Below are positions 9,323 through 17,589 of a stretch of 64,000 nt of DNA, piece after piece; the stretch's first letter is position 1; every line of letters starts with the position of its first letter. Source of the stretch: BQWY01 sp046351095 (GTDB lineage Bacteria; Nitrospirota; Nitrospiria; Nitrospirales; Nitrospiraceae); NCBI GenBank assembly GCA_046351095.1, contig JAXLZC010000001.1:744001-808000 (forward strand), written 5' to 3'. A model generated the notes under the pieces. The model did no database searches, had not been told where the DNA came from, and saw nothing but the letters and a program-made list of their open reading frames with translations. Both the position numbers and the translations under genes were made by a program.

Positions 9323-10381
9323 ATGAATGTCCAACAAGCCGCCCATTGCGACGCTTCAAAGGATCCCATACTATCGTCTCCCATGACACTCCCTGAGATG
9401 ATCGAGCATTATTTTACAGAACATTTACAATTTAAGTCGAGCTTCCCCTACTACCAACGCCTCTACCGTCAGCATTTTTCGAGCTGGCGGGACCATCCGA
9501 CGCCGAACCAATTGCGGTTGTGGCACCTCAGCAAACGCTCGACACCCAGTCACGCGAATAAAGGGCTGGGGTTCCTTCGTGCGGCCTATTCGTGGGGCAT
9601 CGTCAACGGCTATTGGTTCTCCCCAAACCCCGCAACCGGCATTCGTCGGTACCCGAGTCAGAGTCGGGAGCGCGTCATGACAGATCGAGAGGTGGCGGTA
9701 CTGCGCGCGGCCCTGCCGTCAATCTCACTCAAGGTGCGGGCCTTCTTCACGCTCTTGTTGCTGACCGGATGCAGAATGTCGGAAGCGCGCGTCATGCGCC
9801 ATACAGATGTGGACGAAGACGGTCGCTGGATCAAGCGTCGCACTAAAAATGGACGAGGGCAAGCACTCTACATTCCCACGCAGGCTCGATCGCTCATGGC
9901 GCAGATTCCTCAGGCTGGCGAATTTGTCTTTATGGGGTGTTATGGCCGGTGCTGGAGTAGCGCTGCCGTGGAAAAGTCGTGGGGACAATTTCGCCGAGCG
10001 CTTGGCCTCCACGACGTGTGGGTGCACGATTTTCGGCGGACCCTCGCGTCTCGTCTGTACAACATGACCGGCAATATCGAGCTGGTCAAAGCGTGTTTAA
10101 ACCATTACGATGGGAGCCCTACGGCGACGTATGTGCGCTTGCAGTACGACAAGCTGGCGGCGACCCTACAGGCGCATGCGGATAGCCTCTTCGGTGTCCC
10201 GCGAGCCACGGATGGGCCGGACGCACATCCGCCCTTTCACTTCCCTACTCTGGAGACCTCGCATGAACACATCCTCTGCACCACGAGTGCTCTTGTGCGC
10301 CATGGCCATCGCGACGAGCGGCTGTATCAATCTCACGACGAGTATTACGCCGCCGGCTGGCCCACCGCTCCCCGAGGCTGA
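9323..10381 (+). CDS. int: Tyrosine recombinase, prophage integrase
   Basis: 352 residues. An N-terminal core-binding SAM-like domain (about 20-105) precedes the catalytic domain. All expected residues are visible: Arg151 (LTGCRMSEAR), Lys175 (RRTKNGRG), His235 and Arg238 (HDFRRT), His261 (NHYD) and Tyr270 (TATYVRLQYD). About 80 residues follow the tyrosine, longer than usual, and the last third of this tail overlaps the next gene. The gene starts 49 bases inside attL and points away from it. No clear ribosome site precedes the ATG at 9323; a later in-frame ATG at 9383 is possible. Confidence 0.95.
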   Translation: MNVQQAAHCDASKDPILSSPMTLPEMIEHYFTEHLQFKSSFPYYQRLYRQHFSSWRDHPTPNQLRLWHLSKRSTPSHANKGLGFLRAAYSWGIVNGYWFSPNPATGIRRYPSQSRERVMTDREVAVLRAALPSISLKVRAFFTLLLLTGCRMSEARVMRHTDVDEDGRWIKRRTKNGRGQALYIPTQARSLMAQIPQAGEFVFMGCYGRCWSSAAVEKSWGQFRRALGLHDVWVHDFRRTLASRLYNMTGNIELVKACLNHYDGSPTATYVRLQYDKLAATLQAHADSLFGVPRATDGPDAHPPFHFPTLETSHEHILCTTSALVRHGHRDERLYQSHDEYYAAGWPTAPRG

Positions 10382-10598
10382 GCGCATCGAAAACAGCGAC
10401 TGTGTACCGATCATTCTCGGAATCGGCATCGGCGAATCCAGTGTCGCCGGAGCGATGCGCGGAGAGCGCGAACGGATCGACGATGACGGCCGCGTACATC
10501 GCCCCGCAAGTATTCGGACGGTGCACGAGATACGGATCCACGACTACCAATTTATGATGTTCGGCGCGCGCTGTGTGGAAGTGGTCGGCACAAAGTAA
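10263..10598 (+). CDS. TRL-like lipoprotein overlapping the integrase gene
   Basis: 111 residues. The start is preceded by GGAGACC eight bases upstream and lies inside the 3' end of the integrase gene in another frame (119-bp overlap). MNTSSAPRVLLCAMAIATSGC is a lipoprotein signal with lipobox ATSGC. The mature part contains CVPIILGIGIGESSVAGAM and HDYQFMMFGARCVEVVG, the pattern of TRL-like lipoproteins. Carried next to the integrase and outside the lytic strand, it is a likely lysogenic-conversion gene, perhaps altering the envelope or excluding other phages (inference). Confidence 0.7.
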   Translation: MNTSSAPRVLLCAMAIATSGCINLTTSITPPAGPPLPEAERIENSDCVPIILGIGIGESSVAGAMRGERERIDDDGRVHRPASIRTVHEIRIHDYQFMMFGARCVEVVGTK

Positions 10599-10611
10599 GG
10601 ATTGCTGCCCA

Positions 10612-10824
10612 CTACTTAAACATCGCGTCAACGGCCTGGCGTGCGTGGTCCTGCTGAGCGTGCCACGCCGCATCGTGTGCCTGCTCGGCGCGGTGGCGAA
10701 GAATCATCCAGTCGACACGCTCCCCGCAGGTGAGGCACCGCCACCACCAGGCGCGCGGCGCTTTCTCCCGCTGCTTCGTCCACCACTCTCGCACGCAGAG
10801 CCCACGACACCGCTCACAGGTCAT
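10612..10824 (-). CDS. Small zinc-ribbon phage protein
   Basis: 70 residues with two knuckles, CERCRGLC at the start and CLTCGERV about 20 residues later, then a basic/alanine-rich helix. Its ATG overlaps the preceding stop (ATGA, 10821-10824). Last gene of the leftward transcript. Function unknown; a nucleic-acid-binding role is likely from the fold only. Confidence 0.65.
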   Translation of the reverse strand: MTCERCRGLCVREWWTKQREKAPRAWWWRCLTCGERVDWMILRHRAEQAHDAAWHAQQDHARQAVDAMFK

Positions 10825-10991
10825 GTGTTGGCCTCATGGCCTCTCCGCTTGGGACAGGTGTAGCACGCATGCCTGTACGCCTCTCGATGGCTCATGCGTT
10901 GCCCGCAGCGCGCGCAGACATAGCGCGGGAGCTGCTCGGCTGACGGCGCCGGTGGCGGCGTTATTGCGGTGGGAGTGGTTGTGTGCGGCAT
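10821..10991 (-). CDS. Small zinc-finger phage protein
   Basis: 56 residues with CARCGQ followed by HACYTCPKRRGH, a C2HC/C4 zinc-binding pattern. The start after GGAAGG is the best available; it overlaps the 3' end of the spanin-like lipoprotein gene by about 30 bases. Coupled by ATGA to the next zinc-ribbon gene. Function unknown. Confidence 0.55.
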   Translation of the reverse strand: MPHTTTPTAITPPPAPSAEQLPRYVCARCGQRMSHREAYRHACYTCPKRRGHEANT

Positions 10992-11224
10992 TGCGTATCG
11001 GTGCCTTCCAGCGCGAGACAAGCGGCCTTGAGTTCTCGCACGATCGCCCGCAAATCGTGATGCAGGACGGTGGCGCACTCATCATGGCGGGTTGTTCCGT
11101 GCTGGTGCGTCACGGTGCATGGATGGATCGTCGGTGGGCTCTGCCACTCCGGCAACGTCACGCGGTAGGTCGATCCGTGTGGTGGACTCGCGCACCCCGA
11201 GATCGTCAGACACATCGCCATCAT
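10961..11224 (-). CDS. Small lipoprotein, Rz1-like outer spanin candidate
   Basis: 87 residues. MMAMCLTISGC is a very short lipoprotein signal with lipobox TISGC; the mature part begins ASPPHGSTYRVTLPEW, proline-bearing as in Rz1 proteins. The gene begins inside the preceding gene in a different frame and runs 121 bases past it, the overlapping Rz/Rz1 architecture. In double-membraned hosts the i-spanin/o-spanin pair fuses the membranes in the last lysis step. Placement directly after lysin and holin candidates supports this. Similarity is architectural only. Confidence 0.6.
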   Translation of the reverse strand: MMAMCLTISGCASPPHGSTYRVTLPEWQSPPTIHPCTVTHQHGTTRHDECATVLHHDLRAIVRELKAACLALEGTDTQCRTQPLPPQ

Positions 11225-11393
11225 CGACAGCGCGTACTTTGTACAAAAGTGCTCTCGTTGTCGCTTCACTGTTTGCCAATGCTCCTTCCAACCGCACCCG
11301 CTGTTCGATCTCCATGGTGTGCCCGCGTTGCTGGAGCCAGGTCCTGAGCACCGCCGACAGCACCGCACTAATCAACGCAACAAGCGTCTGCAT
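11082..11393 (-). CDS. Inner-membrane coiled-coil protein, Rz-like i-spanin candidate
   Basis: 103 residues: one N-terminal membrane helix (MQTLVALISAVLSAVLRTWL), then a charged helix (QQRGHTMEIEQRVRLEGAL) and a polar C-terminus ending in Pro-Pro. Its ATG overlaps the preceding stop (TGATG). The lipoprotein gene 10961-11224 is nested in its 3' half. Together they make a plausible spanin pair. Confidence 0.55.
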   Translation of the reverse strand: MQTLVALISAVLSAVLRTWLQQRGHTMEIEQRVRLEGALANSEATTRALLYKVRAVDDGDVSDDLGVRESTTRIDLPRDVAGVAEPTDDPSMHRDAPARNNPP

Positions 11394-11635
11394 CAGGCCA
11401 CAGGTTTGGCTTCAACCGGCTGCGACGACGGCAACGGATTCGGGGCGTTGGTCTTGTTAAAGTCTTTCGCGACGAGTCCCATCACGCCCACTGCGACATT
11501 GCCCAAAAACGCGGCCCACTCTTGCTTCGTCGACGGAATCGGATTTTGCGCTAAGAGTTGCTGGGCGACTGTAAAAATAATGACGACAAGACCAGCGGCC
11601 GTCGTCATCCAGTTTGAACCCAATAATCCGTTCAT
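11393..11635 (-). CDS. Small membrane protein, holin candidate
   Basis: 80 residues. The ATG follows a strong AAGGAGGGG. One membrane segment (about 9-27, WMTTAAGLVVIIFTVAQQLL), a second weakly hydrophobic stretch (about 42-54, AAFLGNVAVGVMGL), and a polar proline-rich tail. Small size, position between lysin and spanin candidates and hydrophobic profile fit a holin; no family name is certain. Confidence 0.55.
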   Translation of the reverse strand: MNGLLGSNWMTTAAGLVVIIFTVAQQLLAQNPIPSTKQEWAAFLGNVAVGVMGLVAKDFNKTNAPNPLPSSQPVEAKPVA

Positions 11636-11651
11636 CACTCCCCTCCTTTTG

Positions 11652-12008
11652 TTATTCCCCAAGGCACCGTTGTTCCGCTTCGGCGGTTTTGGTCACGGAG
11701 ATACAGAGCCCTCGCGTCAACCGCATTTGTGATTTTTGGTTTCTTTCCATCAGCTCCAGTTGCTGACGCAGGATCTCTTGGTTCTGTTTCAGAATCATGG
11801 TCTGTTCGACCGTGTCGGCCTTGAGCTGCTCGTTTTGACGTTCGATGAAGATATGGGCCTCGTGCTCAATGTCGGGAATGAATCCGGCGCGCTGGCCGAA
11901 CAAAAACCCCACGATCAACAGGCAGAGCAACACCACCCCGCCCTCTTTCACCACCGCCACAATGGTCCGGCCTGGTGCTGACAGTTGCGTGAGATCGAGC
12001 ATCGACAT
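11652..12008 (-). CDS. Membrane-anchored coiled-coil lysis-cassette protein
   Basis: 118 residues. One membrane helix (about 23-41, GGVVLLCLLIVGFLFG) is followed by a long coiled coil (about 50-100, IERQNEQLKADTVEQ...). GGAGGCGTA precedes the ATG, which overlaps the lysin stop as TAATG. It could be a second i-spanin-like protein or a holin regulator; the topology resembles Rz. Confidence 0.5.
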   Translation of the reverse strand: MSMLDLTQLSAPGRTIVAVVKEGGVVLLCLLIVGFLFGQRAGFIPDIEHEAHIFIERQNEQLKADTVEQTMILKQNQEILRQQLELMERNQKSQMRLTRGLCISVTKTAEAEQRCLGE

Positions 12009-12466
12009 TACGCCTCCTTGGTCAGAGGATCGGACACGCTGTAGAAGATGAGTTTTCCACTACGCCCGCACTTTCGTGCCTGCTCCGCCCACGGCGGAGG
12101 AGGAATCGAGGTATCGTGGTAACTGTCCGCCCCCGGGAAGGGACATGGCAGCCACCCCCCAATCACCCCCGCAGCCACGTCGAGACACTCGAGAAAGACG
12201 GCGTCATCGCTCCGTGGCCAGACGCTAAGCTGTGGGTCTCGCGGATCCGTGAGGCTGGAAAACTGCCACTTGGTCCGCAACACCCCGCTATACGTATTCC
12301 CCCACCAACCGCCACGCTCGACACGGGTACGCACGCACCAGGCCACCCCGATGCGTGCCTCACGTGTTTCACCCCGCGCCTCGCGATATAACGCCAGGGC
12401 CAGAAAGCAGCGGTCCCATTGCGGACCCCATGCTGTCGGCACTGTGGTGTCGGTGGACGACGTCAT
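12008..12466 (-). CDS. SleB-type cell wall hydrolase, endolysin
   Basis: 152 residues. Contains LALALYREARGE (catalytic-type Glu near residue 29) and later GVLRTKWQFSSLTDP, the pattern of the Hydrolase_2/SleB family, glucosaminidase/lytic-transglycosylase-like enzymes that cut peptidoglycan glycan strands. No signal peptide, so it needs a holin to reach the wall. The start is fixed by ATGA overlap with the previous gene; an upstream in-frame extension lies within that gene and lacks a ribosome site. Confidence 0.8.
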   Translation of the reverse strand: MTSSTDTTVPTAWGPQWDRCFLALALYREARGETREARIGVAWCVRTRVERGGWWGNTYSGVLRTKWQFSSLTDPRDPQLSVWPRSDDAVFLECLDVAAGVIGGWLPCPFPGADSYHDTSIPPPPWAEQARKCGRSGKLIFYSVSDPLTKEA

Positions 12467-12777
12467 GTGCCGATGGATCCCCGAATATTCAGCACGTATT
12501 TTTCGAGGCTGGTCTTTTGCGACGCAGTGCCGGGATCGATTTGCGTTTCGTACTCCATCTTCCCCGGCGTCAACTCGTCTGCTGCAGAAAAAATGTACTG
12601 GCAAACACCGGACGGCGGATCGGTGATGGTCATGGTCTGCTCCACCACCGTTCCTCCGTCGATGGCATAGCGGAGGCGCACCGCTTTCCCCGTCAGATCC
12701 ACGGGTTTTCCATCTTCGTCGCGAATCTCCAACACAAGCGAGATACCGCGGTCTCCGGCGACCAGATCAAACGCCAT
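12463..12777 (-). CDS. Baseplate/tail protein with BppU-type N-terminal domain
   Basis: 104 residues starting MAFDLVAGDRGISLVLEIRDEDGKPVDLTG, a beta-rich module similar to the N-terminal domain of phage baseplate upper proteins. It probably docks a fibre to the tail tip. Coupled to the lysin by ATGA. Confidence 0.6.
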   Translation of the reverse strand: MAFDLVAGDRGISLVLEIRDEDGKPVDLTGKAVRLRYAIDGGTVVEQTMTITDPPSGVCQYIFSAADELTPGKMEYETQIDPGTASQKTSLEKYVLNIRGSIGT

Positions 12778-12802
12778 ACCAACCCCCCTTGTCCTTCGGC
12801 CG

Positions 12803-13234
12803 TTAGTCTTCCGTGATGGTGCTGGTGTTCTTGATGCGCGGAATCACCCCAACCGCCATGGTGATGGCCGGCGTCAGTGCGCCCTTATAGAGCACCTTGC
12901 CCGTGCCGGACGCGGCCGTGCCGATCGCGAAGTGGGTGATCGCTCCACCAGGGACTGCGGTGCACTCCCCGAAGTCCACGTTATTGACTGGAGACACCGA
13001 GTTGGCCGTGACCGTAAATCCACCAGACGTGCGCGCCACCGCGACGCGCGCGTACCCGGTGTAGGCGGCCTCGCTTGTCGTCTGGTCACCCGCCTCTCCA
13101 GGATCTGCCGTGTGGAGCGATAAGTAGAGGTTGGTCAATGGGGACGTGGCCGCGTTGTCGCACAGGTTTGCGATGGCGGTGGCATTAAAGATCATTTTCA
13201 TCAGGTCGTTTTCGAACGTGTTGCCCTTACTCAT
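12803..13234 (-). CDS. Phage tail fibre-like protein
   Basis: 143 residues. FENDLMKMIFNATAIANLCD and LYLSLHTADPGEAGDQTTSEA are typical of a widespread small phage protein annotated as tail fibre or tail-associated. No signal peptide. The start follows GGAGGCC. Confidence 0.7.
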   Translation of the reverse strand: MSKGNTFENDLMKMIFNATAIANLCDNAATSPLTNLYLSLHTADPGEAGDQTTSEAAYTGYARVAVARTSGGFTVTANSVSPVNNVDFGECTAVPGGAITHFAIGTAASGTGKVLYKGALTPAITMAVGVIPRIKNTSTITED

Positions 13235-13258
13235 GGACTGGCCTCCTCTTGGTTGCGG

Positions 13259-15751
13259 TTAAATAGTCGGGCTCTCCGTAGAGACGACAATGTGGCGGAA
13301 CACGTGGTGGCGCACCGTGCTCCGTCCCACGACGGCACGGCGCACAACAGCCTGCGCGTGAACGGACCCTGCGATGCGCACCGTCCGTCGCACCACGCGC
13401 GGATCGGGCACAATGCTGGACCAGGCGGCGATGCAGGTTCCCGATGCGGTGCCGTAGGTGGTCGCAATCGCCCCGCCTACTGCGGACACCGATCCCGACG
13501 CGGCCACCACGCCCTCAGTGACAGCAGACGCAGACACCGAGGCAGCCGTTGAAGCGCCTGCCGCGCTGTTACTGGTACGCGCGAGTACCGCGACGCTTGG
13601 TGCAGTGGTCGACGCGGTGCCTGCGACGGTTGACGATGTCGTGGATGTGGCGGACGACGTGGCCTGTACCGCTGCGGATCCAGTCACGAGGGACGACACA
13701 GCTGTCAGCGATGTGGCGAACGCGGTGACCGTGGCGGATGCGGCAACAGATGTTGTCGCGGCAGACACAGCCGAATCCTGCCCACTGACAATCGCACCGG
13801 CTGAAATCGCCCCACTGGCCAGCACAGTGGACGACGCCACAAAGACCGTGGATCCGCTCGCGGAAGAAGCTGCCGCACTCAGTACCCGAGCCGCCCCAAC
13901 GCCGGAGACGACACTGCCGCAGGCTACATCGCCGGTGGCTCCACCTCCGCCGGCAGCGAGGGCATCCCCTGAAACTGACGCGAGGCCAGCAATGGCGACA
14001 GCCGTCTTATGGATCTCGTTGGAAAGCGCCCCGACAGTAGCGCTGCCCGCAATGACGGATGATGTGAGCGCGATCGACGCCGCCACACCAGTTGGGCTAG
14101 CCACACCAGCAGATGCGCCTGTCGTGAGTGTTCGAGCTGCGGAGATTCCGCTGGCGGCTGCACTGGCGGCAATCGTTGTCGCGGTTTTGGCAAATGCTGC
14201 CGCCGTGGCCGCGACGGTGCTTGATCCCGCTGCCGTTGCGGTCGTCCCTCCGGCTGCTGCGTCCTCCCCAACACCCGTGACAGTCGCCGCCCCAGCGCTC
14301 GCACTGCTGCTGGTTACGATAGCGGCGACCACGACATTCGGTGAGGCCACCCCGGATGCGGTGGCACTGACGCCTGTCAGCACGGCGCTTTGTCCCGCAG
14401 CAGCGCCAACCCCAGCGGACGATTCCACAACAGGCCTGACGGTCGCGCTCGCACCGGAAACGGTGGCAGCAGCCGGAATCGCTCCAGTAGAGGACGTGGG
14501 TGCAGACGTTTGTGAACTGGTCGCCCCAACGCCTGCCGATGTCGCGGTTGTTTCGATCGGTCCAGTCGGCGTCACGCCGCGCAGGGCGTCGGTGTCGCGC
14601 AGGGCGGATTTGCCGACAGTGAACGGCGGGAGCGACGATTTTGGTAAAAATTCGATCCCTGCAAGACCATAATCGACCGCCACCGCGGCGGACCAACTCA
14701 TCACGCCGCCGGATGCGCCCGATTGCGTGGAGCCCTGCTGAAACATGAACGGAGACCCATTAATGGCATACCGCTCCGTTTGATCTGCTCCAGCGGAGGC
14801 GAGGAGACCCCCGATCACAACCGCATCGACGACGAGACTATCCGCCGCTGGCGTCGCCACCGTAAGTGACGGGCTCGTGCCGTTTCCGGTCGTGGTCACC
14901 GCAGTCCCTACGGGATTCGCCTGATTGACTCCGGTCAGCGACATAATCCCCATGCCCTGCTCCAGTGGGGCGCTACTCGCGGCCGTGGCGGTCACGGTCT
15001 GTGCGCCTGTTGTCGGCGCAACCATCTGGTAGCCTGCGTTGAGATAGGCGGCGGCGGCAAAATCAATACTCCAGAGCTGTGTCAGTCCCACGCCGCCATA
15101 CGTCACGCTACTCATGCCCAATGGTGACGCGGCAAACACACCAGCGCCGACAAACACCGCCCGATCAGCACCGCCAGCCGTATGCGTCGTCGTCAGTACG
15201 CCATCGCCGCCACTCTCCGAAACGGTTGTGGCCGCGTCAAAGGCGACCGAGTTGTGATGCCGCGCGAGTACTGGCGCCGGAGCCTCGTTCGTGGCCGCAA
15301 CAGTGATCGTCGTTGAGATCGTGCCGCTCAGCCGTTCGAGAATCAGGCCCGCCCGTACGGTGGATCCGAGTTCGCCGAGGCGTGTCAGCGGCACGTTGTA
15401 GTAGAAGCCGTTCGGGTCCTTCGGGTTGTTGACCATGTAGTCGCGCGCGCGCTGGCCGAACAATACGGTCGGCTTATATCGAATCACGTATTCACTGAGT
15501 TCCCCCTGTGGGCCTGTACGAACTCCACCGGATGCGGTCCCTATCGTCAGATGCTCAACGCCGTCGACTACAAACCGTAGTGTCACGCGCAGCGTCGACG
15601 CGGCGTCCCAGGCCAACGGCACGAGCGTCGTCGGGCGTTGAATGCGCACAACGATCTCGGATGTGAGCGCCGGCACCGCGACAAGCGGCGTCTCAATGCG
15701 ATGTGCGATCGCATTCAGAACGAGCGGCACTGATGCAGAGAGTTGCGCCAC
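13259..15751 (-). CDS. Large Ala/Ser/Thr-rich repeat tail protein
   Basis: 830 residues, no signal peptide. The N-terminal 380 residues are an ordinary beta-rich phage tail domain (TTLVPLAWDAASTLRVTLR; RARDYMVNNPKDPNG). Residues about 390-790 are made almost only of A, S, T, V and G, in degenerate units of about 40 residues with a recurring SxxAGxAxVxG core. The last 45 residues are strongly basic (RRTVRIAG...VRRAVVGRST). The repeat part is probably an extended beta-stranded fibre shaft. It starts with GTG, overlapping the preceding stop (TAAGTG). A 404-codon open frame lies antisense to the repeats and is judged a composition artefact. Confidence 0.75.
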   Translation of the reverse strand: MAQLSASVPLVLNAIAHRIETPLVAVPALTSEIVVRIQRPTTLVPLAWDAASTLRVTLRFVVDGVEHLTIGTASGGVRTGPQGELSEYVIRYKPTVLFGQRARDYMVNNPKDPNGFYYNVPLTRLGELGSTVRAGLILERLSGTISTTITVAATNEAPAPVLARHHNSVAFDAATTVSESGGDGVLTTTHTAGGADRAVFVGAGVFAASPLGMSSVTYGGVGLTQLWSIDFAAAAYLNAGYQMVAPTTGAQTVTATAASSAPLEQGMGIMSLTGVNQANPVGTAVTTTGNGTSPSLTVATPAADSLVVDAVVIGGLLASAGADQTERYAINGSPFMFQQGSTQSGASGGVMSWSAAVAVDYGLAGIEFLPKSSLPPFTVGKSALRDTDALRGVTPTGPIETTATSAGVGATSSQTSAPTSSTGAIPAAATVSGASATVRPVVESSAGVGAAAGQSAVLTGVSATASGVASPNVVVAAIVTSSSASAGAATVTGVGEDAAAGGTTATAAGSSTVAATAAAFAKTATTIAASAAASGISAARTLTTGASAGVASPTGVAASIALTSSVIAGSATVGALSNEIHKTAVAIAGLASVSGDALAAGGGGATGDVACGSVVSGVGAARVLSAAASSASGSTVFVASSTVLASGAISAGAIVSGQDSAVSAATTSVAASATVTAFATSLTAVSSLVTGSAAVQATSSATSTTSSTVAGTASTTAPSVAVLARTSNSAAGASTAASVSASAVTEGVVAASGSVSAVGGAIATTYGTASGTCIAAWSSIVPDPRVVRRTVRIAGSVHAQAVVRRAVVGRSTVRHHVFRHIVVSTESPTI

Positions 15752-17038
15752 TTATCGCTCCGTCACCACCATGGTTCCCGCGAGGTTCGTCGCGGTTGTC
15801 GCGCTCGACATGTAGGTCGGCCAGATACACGCGCCGTTGTGAATCCGAATGCCTGGCGGGGCGAATGGGAAACCCGCGAGGGAGGTGCTGCCGACGTTGG
15901 CGATCGGATTCGGAATGCTCGCGATGGTGCGATAGAGCACCAACGAGATTGCGCCGCTGACGTAGGAGGTGCCAAGCGTCACGCTGGCCACGTCGCGCAC
16001 GCCGCGGTCTCCGGCTGCCAACTCAAACGGCACGAGCGTCCCAGCCACAGCCGTCGCCGGAAACGACGCCATCGTGGCGGTGCGCCCCGATGTGCCGTCG
16101 CTGTTGGTATACGAGGCGGTGGTGTTGGTGACGGCGCTCGCGTTGGTCGTCGCGGTCGTCACATAGATGCCGAGGTTCCACCCTTCCCCGTTGGTGGAAC
16201 CGTCACGATCGCGTGAGGGTTTGCCGGTTCCCGGCGTCGTGATGGCTTGTGCGGTCGTCGTCGTGACGACAGCGCCGGTGTTGACCCACACCACGTCGAT
16301 CAATTGCACGAGATGCGCGGTCGAGGTGGTCATGCCGACCTGCGTGACGTAGTTCGCGCCGCTCACTGGGTTTGTGAGTTTCGGCGCGCCCATCTGCGAC
16401 GCGCCGATGGGATTGGTGGCGGAGGATCCCACCGAGCAGTCGGTCCAATAGCCGTTCAAACCGGGTGTCCCTGGAGACCAGGCGGCCGGGAGCCCCGTAT
16501 CTTTGGAGTATGCGTACCGCACGCCGATTGCCTCGGAAGCCGTGCCGATTTTGTAAAAATCGTAGGCGATGCCGGTTGAGCCTGTCGTATCGACCGCCAC
16601 CTGTTTTTTGATGCCGTTGCGCGTGGCGAGACTTACAGTGCCGTTGGCGTCGAGGTCGAGCGACTCTTCTGGCCCGAGGGTAAATTCGAGCATGACGCGG
16701 TTGGTGGCGCTCACGTCGCGCTGCAGCACGATCGTGTTGCTGCTGGTGGTGCTGACGTTGAACAGCGTCAGCTCTTTGATCGTCCGCACACTGCCGGACG
16801 CCGGCGCGGCGACAATGGTCGTTGTCGTGGCGGTGGTGATTTGCCCAGACCCCGATCCCGGCGTCAGGTCTTTCGTCGTCTGCACCATATCGACATAACT
16901 CACGGTGTAGTCGATGGCCGCCGTGGAGCTGGTCACGATCTCGATACTATCGGTCGAGGTCAAAATCGTGGTGGCGTGCACCGGTAGCACGTCCACAACC
17001 AACGCAGCCAGCGCAGCAAGTAGGATCTTTTTCAGCAT
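15752..17038 (-). CDS. Signal-peptide-bearing tail/fibre-associated protein
   Basis: 428 residues. The ATG follows AGGAG. MLKKILLAALAALVVDVLPV ending VHA is a full Sec signal peptide. The mature part starts with a beta-rich Thr/Ser/Val region (IEIVTSSTAAIDYTVSYVDM) and ends with AGDRGVRDVASVTLG, seen in phage tail proteins. Cysteines at DCSVG and NGACIWP could form a disulfide. Seventh of seven consecutive genes encoding exported virion-type proteins. Confidence 0.65.
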   Translation of the reverse strand: MLKKILLAALAALVVDVLPVHATTILTSTDSIEIVTSSTAAIDYTVSYVDMVQTTKDLTPGSGSGQITTATTTTIVAAPASGSVRTIKELTLFNVSTTSSNTIVLQRDVSATNRVMLEFTLGPEESLDLDANGTVSLATRNGIKKQVAVDTTGSTGIAYDFYKIGTASEAIGVRYAYSKDTGLPAAWSPGTPGLNGYWTDCSVGSSATNPIGASQMGAPKLTNPVSGANYVTQVGMTTSTAHLVQLIDVVWVNTGAVVTTTTAQAITTPGTGKPSRDRDGSTNGEGWNLGIYVTTATTNASAVTNTTASYTNSDGTSGRTATMASFPATAVAGTLVPFELAAGDRGVRDVASVTLGTSYVSGAISLVLYRTIASIPNPIANVGSTSLAGFPFAPPGIRIHNGACIWPTYMSSATTATNLAGTMVVTER

Positions 17039-17049
17039 GGGCACGCTCC

Positions 17050-17589
17050 TCAAAATCCGAACAAGTGATACGCCAGCACCGACGCCCGGTGGACGCTCGG
17101 CTGCAGCACACGCTTATCAACAATCTGATTGCTCTGGATGGCCGTGTCGTTCGCGGGCACGTACACCGCCGCGAGCACGACGCTGGTTGATGGGATCGCC
17201 GGATAGGCGGGATTCGCCGCCGCCGTCCCCGCCGTCACGCTCTTCGTGCCCGCGTCGTTGACGACCACCAGATCGAAGCGCGGATTGGTGGCGTTGGCTG
17301 TGGTGATGGTGACGTTGCCCGCACTGACTGAGGCAAGCTTGTCGCCGATTTTGACGACGCCGGCCGCCACGGCGAGTGTCATGTCCGGAGACCCTTGCGC
17401 GGTGACGGCCGCACCTGAGAGGACGCCGTCTCCTCGAGCCCCAGCGGCCAGAATGTCGAGATCCACCTTGTCCGGAATGGCCTGTGCGGAGAACGCCGCA
17501 TCCGCCAAATTGGGGATGGTGAAGTCGGCAAACGTCGGCGTGGGCAGACACAACCCAACGACAGCGAGTGCGAGTGCGTGACGCATCAT
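17050..17589 (-). CDS. Signal-peptide-bearing tail fibre-type protein
   Basis: 179 residues. MMRHALALAVVGLCLPTPTFA is a Sec signal peptide (cleavage before DFT). The mature domain NPRFDLVVVNDAGTKSVTAG ... VVLAAVYVPAND is typical of phage fibre/baseplate proteins, normally made without a signal peptide. Its GTG/ATG start region overlaps the preceding stop by 4 bases. Confidence 0.65.
   Translation of the reverse strand: MMRHALALAVVGLCLPTPTFADFTIPNLADAAFSAQAIPDKVDLDILAAGARGDGVLSGAAVTAQGSPDMTLAVAAGVVKIGDKLASVSAGNVTITTANATNPRFDLVVVNDAGTKSVTAGTAAANPAYPAIPSTSVVLAAVYVPANDTAIQSNQIVDKRVLQPSVHRASVLAYHLFGF

Noticed and set aside
13458..14672. 404-codon plus-strand frame
   Set aside because: Antisense to the Ala/Ser/Thr repeats of the tail protein; composition (GCx/ACx codons) removes stops on both strands. 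No ribosome site.
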